Positions 10,201 to 22,200 of a stretch of 23,088 nt of DNA are shown here, piece after piece. The stretch's first letter is position 1. Each line of letters begins with the position of its first letter. Made by a program: the position numbers and the translations under genes. The notes beneath the pieces were generated by a model that was not told where the DNA came from, ran no database searches, and saw only the letters and a program-made list of their open reading frames with translations. The stretch comes from Saccoglossus kowalevskii (lineage: Eukaryota > Hemichordata > Enteropneusta > Harrimaniidae), in NCBI RefSeq assembly GCF_000003605.2, contig NW_003132860.1:48564-71651 (forward strand), written 5' to 3'.

Positions 10201-13200
10201 ATTTCAATTAAAGAACAGAAGATATATTAGAAAATGAACAATATGCATAGTATCAATGCAATGGGACTTGCTGTTTTAAACAAGAATTCAAAAATATCAT
10301 TTTTCACCATAAATGATTGTGGTTTTTAACAAGAAGTCGAAAATATCACTTTTTACCAAAAATGACAAAAATATTCACCAAATTTAGAGAATTGAAGATA
10401 TCATTACAAAATGAACAAATCTGAGAGAGATCCACATGTAGTACCTATATATGTAATATCAAAGCAATTGGACTTAAAAGAGAACTACCGTTTCTGCTTT
10501 AACATTTATTTTTATAGACTTGTTGACTGTTATGATTCTGAAAAAAAACAGCGGTGAACGCTCTGCCCTGAAGGCAAAAAGCTGTCACAGCTATTTTGCG
10601 TTCACCCCTTGTTTTACGCAACTAACAATTTTTATAAATAAATAATTTTTTGTTTTTATATGTAGAAAACGACCCCCTGGGCGTGTGCCCGGATATGACC
10701 TCAACTTCTTTATTGTGTCAAAAGTAGGGGGTGGGCGTTTGTCCAGGCATGGGCTCTTACCAGGATAAGTACGGTATTTCTATTTTTAGTTGATATGAAA
10801 TTCTAATTTCACATTTCTTTCACACTACTGTTTTTACTTACATGCTTGGAACATGTGAATAGACTGAGCTACATGCTTGTAACATGTGAACAGACTGAGC
10901 TACATGCTTGTAACATGTGAACAGACTGAGCTATGTGTTTGTAACATGTGAACAGACTGAGCTATGTGTTTGTAACATGTGAACAGACTGAGCTACATGT
11001 TTGTAACATGTGAACAGACTGAGCTACATGTTTGTAACATGTGAACAGACTGAGCTATGTGTTTGTAACATGTGAACAGACTGAGCTACATGTTTGTAAC
11101 ATGTGAACAGACTGAGCTACATGTTTGTAACATGTGAACAGACTGAGCTACATGCTTGTNNNNNNNNNNNNNNNNNNNNNNNNNNNNNNNNNNNNNNNNN
11201 NNNNNNNNNNNNNNNNNNNNNNNNNNNNNNNNNNNNNNNNNNNNNNNNNNNNNNNNNNNNNNNNNNNNNNNNNNNNNNNNNNNNNNNNNNNNNNNNNNNN
11301 NNNNNNNNNNNNNNNNNNNNNNNNNNNNNNNNNNNNNNNNNNNNNNNNNNNNNNNNNNNNNNNNNNNNNNNNNNNNNNNNNNNNNNNNNNNNNNNNNNNN
11401 NNNNNNNNNNNNNNNNNNNNNNNNNNNNNNNNNNNNNNNNNNNNNNNNNNNNNNNNNNNNNNNNNNNNNNNNNNNNNNNNNNNNNNNNNNNNNNNNNNNN
11501 NNNNNNNNNNNNNNNNNNNNNNNNNNNNNNNNNNNNNNNNNNNNNNNNNNNNNNNNNNNNNNNNNNNNNNNNNNNNNNNNNNNNNNNNNNNNNNNNNNNN
11601 NNNNNNNNNNNNNNNNNNNNNNCATGTTTGTAACATGTGAACAGACTGAGCTACAGTACATTATTCAGAACAAATAACTCACCAGTTTACTTGCTTGGGA
11701 TTTCAAGACTTTGAGAAGATCCTGAGTAAAACGCTTTACTTGAGATCTGTGGGTCAGAGTTAACGTTTTGGCGCAATACACCCCCATTACCTGCAATGGT
11801 AAAATAAATATTGCAATTTTTGATGGACCGTGGAGGTAATCCAACAACAGGGAAATAAACAAAAATACCAGCACCTTATCACACATTATGTAGACAAACA
11901 AATAAACTTTGCCATGAATGGCTACTCTTTGATGGCTGTTACTATCTGACATTCGGAAGTGAAAAACTACATTGTTCTGTCAGGCCTGTGTTGGGTTTGG
12001 AGCACCGCGGAGGGCACAAATCGCGCGACTTGTCAGGCTATACATTACATAATTAGGCCATAATTAGGCCATAATTAGGCCATAATTAGGCCATAATTAG
12101 GCCATAATTAGGCAGTATTTTGCAGTATATCTGCATCCTATATTATTAGGAAATGTAAATTCCAAATATGGAAAGATTATGTAGTATTTCCAGGATGGCA
12201 TACATACTTTGCAGTATTTTTTTGCTTGTAGCACAGTTGCTTGTAACATAAAAATAAATCAACTCATCAGACAGCGGGATATTGTTGGGCCTCGTGTACA
12301 TGTGTATATACAATTTCTTAAAATAAAATTTTTATTTATTTTTATGTTACAAGCAACTGTGCTTGTAGTAATAATTTAATGAGATGACTGGGCAAAATAG
12401 CAACAAAAAATCTATTGGCACTGTGTGAACGTTTGCGTTCGAGGGACAAAATTATATTTCTGTCATCTAATAGCAATTCAAATGTAAACAAAAGAAAAAC
12501 AAAAGAAAGCAATGTCAATAGTCTTGAGTGTGTTGAAGTTGGCGACAGTTAACCACAAACGAGAGAAAATTTCAAGAGTAAATTGCATTCAATTTGTTTT
12601 CCGTGCTTGATGTACAATAGTCGAAATTATCTGTCAGTAAGATATATACATGTATGTTGTGCAAAAGTGTGTCACTCGTCAAATATATAGGATATACCTA
12701 CCTGTATAATATGAGGTATAGCATCAAATAATTCAATGAGTTTAGTAAAACCATATTCAGCCACTCTACACTGCCTACCAAAGTGATGATGGTAAGCAGG
12801 AATGAATTTACTGAAAGACATTCGACAATGTGAACTGTTTTTCAGCAGTTCGACTACTTCTTTACTGAACTGGAATAACTGAGGTGTTAAGATTGGACTG
12901 GGACTTCTCAAAACACCACCTGAAGTAGAAAACAAACACAGTGAACATGCATTGATATTGGTGTGTTTATTTAAAGGGTGGTGGTAGTCATGCCATACAT
13001 GTATATGCAAGATTTGGTGTTGATATGCAGTGATTTTTCCCATAATTCAATGCATTCTCAGTGACTTAACATGCATGTGCACTAAAAATAAGTCCTTCAA
13101 TGTATTCCAATCTGTAATAACATGCATGTGCACTAAAAATAAGTCCTTCAATGTATTCCAATCTGTAATAACATGCATGTGCACTAAAAATAAGTCCTTC

Positions 13201-16200
13201 AATATATTCCAATCCGTAATAACATGCATGTGCACTACAAATAAGTCCTTCAATGCATTCCAATCTGTAATAACCTTGTTAGGGGCTGGGTGTACAAAAA
13301 GAACTCTTTCCATAATAATTTCAGCATTGATATGTGCAGTATTTTGAATGAAAGCATGAGCCTCAAACAATAATGAAGGCAGGAGATTGTTTTACCTGGT
13401 GCAGGAGTGGGTGGTCTACAATTATTTTGGGTCCAGCATACAGTCTTGAATCCTTGTCTACTTATAGCTACTCTAACACCCTGAATGCACGTCAGTAAGT
13501 GTTCCAATGGTACACCATTATTGTCATCCATTTTTAACAGTCTAAACTCAGTGGCATAACATATGGCAAAGCTGTAATGAAATGCATCAATACACGATGA
13601 TATATGATGATCAAGAAGGATATCAATATTTTCAGCATTACAGTAATAATATTATTGTGATGTCAGCAATCCTATGTAAGCAACACAAATTGTTGGGAGG
13701 TCGTGTAATAATATACTTGTATGATATATAACAGGCAATATGTGGTAATCGTCCTGACTATACAAAATAGCCAGTCGTTTAAAGGCCCAATTCACTTGCC
13801 CCGGGCAAGTGTGAATTGGAGGTGTGGCTATGCTAATGAGTGTTGTTAATCACTTGCATAGCCTATGCCGCATCCCGTTTCAGCGGTCCAACATCATGTG
13901 ACTTTGATTGGCAGTAGTTAATTATTCAAGATTAGTAGCGCGTCCCTTTCCCCGGTTCGTGTTTTTGACTTTTATTCACTAAAATCTCAACTCGTACACT
14001 ATTTATTGTCATAAATACTACACACAGTCACTGCTGTGATATTCATAGTCACATGCATCCACTTTGGCACGACATAATCGACCTGTAAGTTCGAGAAAAC
14101 GCGTTTTTACCAGAGCTTGGCTGGAGCTGTTTACTACAGTGTGACAAGCAAGGAAATAATCCCTATTGTTTAGGAGCGTATTTATAGTATACATGGGCCT
14201 TTAAGGCAATAGCCCTTCTTCATTACATACTTACCTAATAAGAGGCATTCTACCATCATGGATTTGTAATAATGTATGGACTTGTGCAGAGAATGTTTTC
14301 AGTGGTTCCACAATACATGGATTCTCACCACGGGAAGTATAATCCCCCTCAGTGCACTCATCATGTACAGAACAATACTCTTCACATGGCTCAGGGGTTG
14401 GCTCTCTATATACAAAACAAAATGAAAACATTAACAGTAACTGTACATGAAAAGCTATTAACGGTGATTAACACAAGTACGCAAACAACATGTGATTAGA
14501 CCTGGTTCTGCAAAAGCAATTTCATTCATTTTTACAATGAACTGATCACCAGTCAGACATCTTGAATTACATTATGCAAAAATTTTATGACAATGATAAG
14601 TTTGAATAAAATTAGTCCAGAGGTACATATGCAAAATGAGTCTAGCAAGCAGGAAATACTAACGGGTGTGCCAATAGCCATTAAACCTCGTATAAGATTT
14701 TACCACTCCAAAGAAAATAGTGCAAATGACCACAATTTTAAAGGTCATTTTACGTCTTCGTGCAGCATCAATTTGTTTTTGTCATACAAGTATTTTCCTG
14801 TCCTGTCTCAAAATAAGGCTGTTTGGTTAATGTTATCAACCATAAAGGCATCATTATTTAAAATGAAATTGCTGTCAATTGGCCCTTTTAACATGCATCA
14901 AGATTCCATGTATATAAGTATGAACAAAATTAATCCAAGATTCAGATTAGAAGATTCTTGATTTTAGTACATTTTTACCACTAAAATAGCACCAGTCAGC
15001 CATCTTTAAGTATTATAGTATAATAATATTGTTATCTTATATTTACCTGGATGGAATAGGACTGATAATAATTGGTGAGTTCCGAGATCCTGTTGGTAGT
15101 TGCGGCAGTTTGTCTGCTTTGCATACATAGTATGTTAATGACACCATGCGTCCTGTTGGAGTGTCCTGTATAATCACAGTATCCGGAATTTGATACAAAT
15201 CAGAAACATGTAATGGACGTTTAAACCTAAAAACAGAACACAGTGATTGTCTTTCAGAAGATGTTTGAAGCATCCTAGTCACAGTGAAGTACATGTTCAA
15301 ATTTGAGTAATAAAACAATGAATTTCACACATGCTGAATACTGTACAGTTTCATTTCACAGGAGAATTTTTTAACAGTGAAAATTTTCTTTCTAATTCTA
15401 CAAAAGAGTGTCAACGTCATTTGCAAATTTGATTTTTTACGAATAAAATAAAATATTCAAATCAGAAAAATTACTAGCAGCAAAAATGGAAAACACATTG
15501 TGTATATATATATTGATTGTCATAGTTACCTATTATCATAGATTTCTGAGAATTTGAACAAAGGAAGACTTCCACCATGAATATCACTTAAAATGGATAC
15601 TACTTGATTTCTGGTTGGAAAGATGACAAGATTTATAAGTATTATTAGTAGAACATGATTTACATTACAGGATATAACCCTTGATATGCTACACAAATGT
15701 GACTGAATTAATGTTTTGATCGGCATTTACGTATTTCAACCATTTCTTACAAGACAAAAAAAGAATTCCTCATCTCACTTAGTTAGTTTTTAACCTGAAC
15801 CCCACATCTTTTTTTTTCTTCAATGTCGAGCACCAATCAAATGAGTCGCATATATTAGAATGAAGATTTGATTGTTTTCTGTTTTAGAGGATGTTTTGTA
15901 AATCCAAATCTAACTTTAAAGCCTGTATCAGCAAGCATTATTTAAGGTTAAATGCTGAACAAATATCTTGTTGTTGTATTGAATAAACTTTTTTTTGGCC
16001 TTTTTCACATTACCCGTATCTTTTAGATATAATCTGTCTAAAATTGAGAAATGTAGAAAGTGCCTTTTGGAGTAGACTGGTAAATATTCTCACCTCAAGT
16101 AATCTAATCCAGAGTTAGGATTAGGTGCAAGGGTTACATTAACCCTTTTACTTCCAATTTTATGCCTGTTAATATGCGCAATAGCAATGTGAGCGTCAGC

Positions 16201-19200
16201 CATTCTCGGTACCCGTACCACTGCTTGTAACGGGCCGCTACTTAATGCAACATGCAATACCTGAAACACAAAGCGTAAAACTAATACCAATCTTGTTACC
16301 TTAGTGAATGACATTAGTGTCTATGATCATAATACCATATTTTTTTTATTATCAGTATGAAATAACGGATCTACTGAACATTTCAAAAACATTTTGTTTG
16401 TTGAATATGAAAAAAAAAATTATAAAATTTATCTGAGGAAAGATGCATGTAATGCAAATATCTACTGGGTGGCTGCCAGCAATTCAAAAACATATTGTTG
16501 AAAAACAGTATGTGATACCACCAACAACCTAATAATTCTTCAATTATTCATCAACAGCTATGCATTATTATGTAAAACAGATATTAGCAAAGGCAAATAT
16601 GATAACATACAAAGAATACAATAATCATGAACAATTTAAAGACCTCAAAAACAGAAACCAGTCCACAATGGTCTTTCTTGTATTAACAAGATGATTTGTA
16701 TGGTGACATACAAAGAATACAATAATCATGAACAATTTAAAGATATTAAAAACAGAAACCAGTCCACAATGGTCTTTCTTGTATTAATAACTAAAAAGAT
16801 GATTTGTATGGTGACATACAAAGAATACAATAATCATGAACAATTTAAAGACATTAAAAACAGAAACCAGTCCACAATGATCTTTCTTATATTAACAAGA
16901 TGATTTGTATGGTGACATACAAAGAATACAATAATCATGAACAATTTAAAGACATTAAAAACAGAAACCAGTCCACAATGGTCTTTCTTGTATTAACAAG
17001 ATGATTTGTATGGTGACATACAAAGAATACAATAATCATGAACAATTTAAAGACATTAAAAACAGAAACCAGTCTTCCATTTATTAACAAAATGATTCTT
17101 ACCTTGCAATGTTCTCTGAAAACAGATAATAAGATTCTTCTAAGTTCTCTCTTAGGTAAATTCTCATCCAAGTTACTGACTAATATTTCAATTCCACTGG
17201 GATACTGAGGAATTGTTGGTGCTGTGCTCAGCATACAGGAGGGTATTGGTGATATTCTGTATGTTGGAATGGGACCATAGACAGGTTGCACAGTTACAGG
17301 ACTCTGGAGGAAAAAAAGAAGACACACATACATACATACATAGGGGTTTTTCTAGAAAAAAAAATGCAAGAGGGAGCACTGCAATTCAGCGGTGCCACCA
17401 AGTGTGGGAGATAGGGTTTTCCTTACCAGGGTGTTTTTGATAATTCTAAGCAAAAATAAAGCATTCTATGGGCTTATTTGGGGCCAAAATTACTATTAGA
17501 CAGGTCACAGTTGAAGACTGTGGCCACATGTGATCCCTGATCAATCAGAATTTTATGGTTGCCAGAGCATCTGCTTCCAGGGTAAGGACCGCATGACCAT
17601 GGCATGAGGGCACTGTGCCCTTGTTCAAAACAATCCGTGCATACTTGTAATACAAGTAAGACTGCACTATTGGAAATGTGTATAGTTTAATTTTCCCTGA
17701 TAGAACTTTTGTGATTTTATGATTTAATGGCATACACATGAAGACAAAATTTGACACCAGTGAAACAAAATTTCTCAATTTCCATAAACTTGCAAATATC
17801 ATAAAAATGTGTCACTCTTTAGATTACAGTGGTTTACAGAGGATAGTTACTAATTATTCACAATAATGTTTCAAGGCAAGTCATCACTATTATCTGAATA
17901 GATTGTTAGGTAATGAAAAAGTGGATCAGACTCACAATGGTGATAATCTGATATTTTACATAGTGAAACCATACTTACATTACACCTTGAATCTGGGGTC
18001 ATGATTAAGTAATGTCAAAGAGTTTATTAAAACTGACATCTTTCTATCGATTGAGTGTATCATAAGTATGACTTAACATAGAAGATATGACTGCCAGAGA
18101 TCCAGTTTGATCCTGAATGATCAACCATGATCCAGAAATTACCTGCCATCATCTTTGATTGCACAAAAGTGGGAAAAGGTGAATGATTCAATGGGCACAA
18201 AAATAACAGAAAACTTGGTAGGGAAGACACACCTGTAAGGATCTTGGTTTTTTAAACACAGCATAAAAATTATTAGAAAACTCAGTAGGGAAGACACACC
18301 TGTACGGATCTAGGTTTTTTGAACACAGCATAAAAATGATCAGAAAACTCAGTAGGGAAGACACGCCTGTAAATATCTAGGTTTTTTAAACACAGCATAA
18401 AAATGATCAGAAAACTCAGTAGGGAAGACACACGTGTACGGATCTAGGTTTTTTAAACACAGCATAAAAATGATCAGAAAACTCAGTAGGGAAGACACAC
18501 CTGTAGGGATCTAGGTTTTTTGAACACAGCATAAAAATGATCAGAAAACTCAGTAGGGAAGACACGCCTGTACGGATCTAGGTTTTTTGAACACAGCATA
18601 AAATGATCAGAAAACTCAGTAGGGAAGACACCCGTGTAAGGAACTAGGTTTTTTAAACACAGCATAAAATGATCAGAAAACTCAGTAGGGAAGACACGCC
18701 TGTACGGATCTAGGTTTTTTGAACACAGCATAAAATGATCTGAAAACTCAGATGGGGAAGACACCCGTGTAAGGAACTAGGTTTTTTGAACACAGCATAA
18801 AAATGATCAGAAAACTCAGTAGGGAAGACACGCCTGTACGGATCTAAGTTTTTTGAACACAGCATAAAATGATCAGAAAACTCAGTAGGGAAGACACACC
18901 TGTACAGATCTAGGTTTTTTGAACACAGCATAAAAATGATCAGAAAACTCAGTAGGGAAGACACACCTGTACAGATCTAGGTTTTTTGAACACAGCATAA
19001 AAATGATCAGAAAACTCAGTAGGGAAGACACACCTGTAGGGATCTAGGTTTTTTAAACACAGCATAAAAATGATCAGAAAACTCAGTAGGGAAGACACAC
19101 CTGTACGGATCTAGGTTTTTTGAACACAGCATAAAAATGATCAGAAAAATCAGTAGGGAAGACACCCGTATAAGGAACTAGGTTTTTTGAACACAGCATA

Positions 19201-22200
19201 AAAATGATCAGAAAACTCAGTAGGGAAGACACACCTGTAGGGATCTAGGTTTTTTGAACACAGCATAAAAATGATCAGAAAACTCAGTAGGGAAGACACG
19301 CCTGTACGGATCTAGGGTTTTTGAACACAGCATAAAATGATCAGAAAACTCAGTAGGGAAGACACCCGTGTAAGGAACTAGGTTTTTTAAACACAGCATA
19401 AAATGATCAGAAAACTCAGTAGGGAAGACACACCTGTAAGGAACTAGGTTTTTTGAACACAGCATAAAAATGATCAGAAAACTCCGTAGGGAAGACACAC
19501 CTGTAAGGAACTAGGTTTTTTGAACACAGCATAAAAATGATCAGAAAACTCAGTAGGGAAGACACGCCTGTACGGATCTAAGTTTTTTGAACACAGCATA
19601 AAATGATCAGAAAACTCAGTAGAGAAGACACCCGTGTAAGGAACTAGGTTTTTGAACACATCATAAAATGATCAGAAAACTCAGGAGGGAAGACACACCT
19701 GTAAGGAACTAGGTTTTTTGAACACAGCATAAAAATGATCAGAAAACTCAGTAGGGAAGACACACCTGTAAGGAACTAGGTTTTTTGAACACAGCATAAA
19801 AATGATCAGAAAACTCAGTAGGGGAGACACGCCTGTACGGATCTAAGGTTTTTGAACACAGCATAAAATGATCAGAAAACTCAGTAGGGAAGACACCCGT
19901 GTAAGGAACTAGGTTTTTGAACACAGCATAAAATGATCAGAAAACTCAGTAGGGAAGACAAACGTGTAAGGAACTAGGTTTTTTAAACACAACATAAAAA
20001 ATGATCAGAAAACTTTGTAGGGCAACACACCTGTAAGAACCAAGTTTTTTTGAACACAGCATAAAAATGATCAGAAAACTCAGTAGGGAAGACACGCCTG
20101 TACGGATCTAAGTTTTTTAAACACAGCATAAAAATGATCAGAAAACTCAGTAGGGAAGACACACCTGTAAGGAACTAGATTTTTTTAACACAGCATAAAA
20201 TGATCAGAAAACTCAGTAGGGAAGACACCCGTGTAAGGAACTAGGTTTTTTAAACACAGCATAAAATGATCAGAAAACTCAGTAGGGAAGACACACCTGT
20301 AAGGAACTAGATTTTTTGAACACAGCATAAAAATGATCAGAAAACTCAGTAGGGAAGACACACCTGTAAGGAACTAGATTTTTTGAACACAGCATAAAAT
20401 GATCAGAAAACTCAGTAGGGAAGACACCCGTGTAAGGAACTAGGTTTTTTGAACACAGCATAAAATGATCAGAAAACTCAGGAGGGAAGACACACCTGTA
20501 AAGATCTAGGTTTTTTGAACACAGCATAAAATGATCAGAAAACTCAGTAGGGAAGACAAACGTGTAAGGAACTAGGTTTTTTAAACACAACATAAAAAAT
20601 GATCAGAAAACTTTGTAGGGCAACACACCTGTAAGAACCAAGTTTTTGAACACAGCATAAAAATGATCAGAAAACTCAGTAGGGAAGACAAACGTGTAAG
20701 GAACTAGGTTTTTTAAACACAACATAAAAAATGATCAGAAAACTTTGTAGGGCAACACACCTGTAAGAACCAAGTTTTTGAACACAGCATAAAAATGATC
20801 AGAAAACCCAGTAGGGAAGACAAACGTGTAAGGAACTAGGTTTTTTAAACACAACATAAAAAATGATCAGAAAACTTTGTAGGGCAACACACCTGTAAGA
20901 ACCAAGTTTTTGAACACAGCATAAAAATGATCAGAAAACTCAGTAGGGAAGACAAACGTGTAAGGAACTAGGTTTTTTAAACACAACATAAAAAATGATC
21001 AGAAAACTTTGTAGGGCAACACACCTGTAAGAACCAAGTTTTTTTGAACACAGCATAAAAATGATCAGAAAACCCAGTAGGGAAGACACACCTGTACGGA
21101 TCTAAGTTTTTTAAACACAGCATAAAAATGATCTGAAAACCCAGTAGGGAAGACAAACCTGTAAAGATCTAGGTCTTTTGAAGACAGCATAAAATGATCA
21201 GAAAACTCAGGAGGGAAGACACACCTGTAAAGATCTAGGTCTTTTGAAGACAGCATAAAATGATCAGAAAACCCAGTAGAAAAGACAAACCTGTAAAGAT
21301 CTAGGTCTTTTGAAGACAGCATAAAATGATCAGAAAACTCAGTAGGGAAGACACACCTGTACGGATCTAAGTTTTTTGAAGACAGCATAAAAATGATCAG
21401 AAAACCCAGTAGAAAAGACAAACCTGTAAAGATCTAGGTCTTTTGAAGACAGCATGTTCTACAGGTGCAATTCTCTTGGGGTACTCCGGTGTTGCATCAA
21501 TCTGATTCTCCTTGTTATCTGGATCTTCTTCTACTTTTGTGACTTCATTTTCAATGGCTTGTTGTAATGGTGCATTTTCACCATTGGAAAACTGGTAACA
21601 GACTTGACTGGGATCAAACCCATTTTGATGTTCTTGCTTCTCTTGGTACAGTTGTTGTTGAATCATTAAAGCTCCACGGTTGAACTTGCCTGGAGAAAGA
21701 ACAAGAACATCAGAACGATACAAGCTAGCACTGTAGAACTCCATTGCTGTGAGGTTTGAGCGGAACTGATTTTCAATTCATCAGCATGCTGACAAAAAGA
21801 AATCTTATGCAAATTACACTGCTGTGTTATGTAATTAGGAATGACATGCATATTCATTAGTCAGCCAGGTCAAAGCAATATTCCTTGTGTATGACCCCTA
21901 AAGGTCACACATCCTGGTACTTTTTAGGTAGACAAATTCACTCCCAATGATAATAATTTAATTATTTGGCATTGCAGTTCAAAAGCAGATCAAAATGGCA
22001 AAAATGTAGGTACCTTATTTGAAATTACTGCTGTTAACAAACAGTACTTCCAGAAAGTGTCAGGATGTTTGACATTTAGGGTTTAGGCATCATGCATGCA
22101 AAACTGACCATATTACTGCATTAATTTATATTAGTTTATTAGGAGAGCATACCTGTTTCATCAGTCTCGCTGTCATTTTCTGTTGAGCTGTTATCCTTTT

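Larger units (their letters stand above)
9019..10774. mobile_element. Decayed DNA transposon with TIRs and 8-9-bp target duplication
   Basis: The left end reads CGTATTTATCCGGGTATAAG then CCCA. The reverse complement of the right end reads CCGTACTTATCCTGGTAAGA then GCCCA, an inverted repeat of about 24 bp with a few mismatches. TATTTCTAT flanks both ends (9010-9018 and 10775-10783), a plausible 8- or 9-bp target duplication as made by hAT, MuDR or P-type elements. Inside, the minus strand at about 9466-9600 retains what may be a decayed transposase C-terminus ([20 protein letters not shown], stop soon after) with frame breaks upstream. A younger interspersed repeat (10157-10475) is inserted in it. 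The superfamily is not determined. Confidence 0.7.
11791..12701 (-). other. Intron with an 11-bp array and a perfect inverted repeat
   Basis: A 911-bp intron between the LOTUS 3 and LOTUS 4 exons. It holds the 11-bp tandem array at 12049-12114 and the 30-bp perfect inverted repeat at 12230-12363, listed separately. No coding similarity is seen in the rest. Confidence 0.75.

Noticed and set aside
11086-11677. Long frames across the N run
   Set aside because: Undetermined bases create false open frames.
13030-13370. Open frames on both strands with 17-residue repeats
   Set aside because: A by-product of the 51-bp minisatellite period; both strands open at once and no similarity to known proteins.
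14587-14961. 124-residue plus-strand open frame
   Set aside because: It lies in a MARF1 intron on the opposite strand, over diverged repeats, with no recognisable domain.
18483-21421. Series of 84-118-residue open frames with a repeated [11 protein letters not shown]-type peptide
   Set aside because: They arise because the 66-bp form of the unit is a multiple of three. They are confined to an intron and break wherever a 67-bp unit occurs; not a repeat protein.
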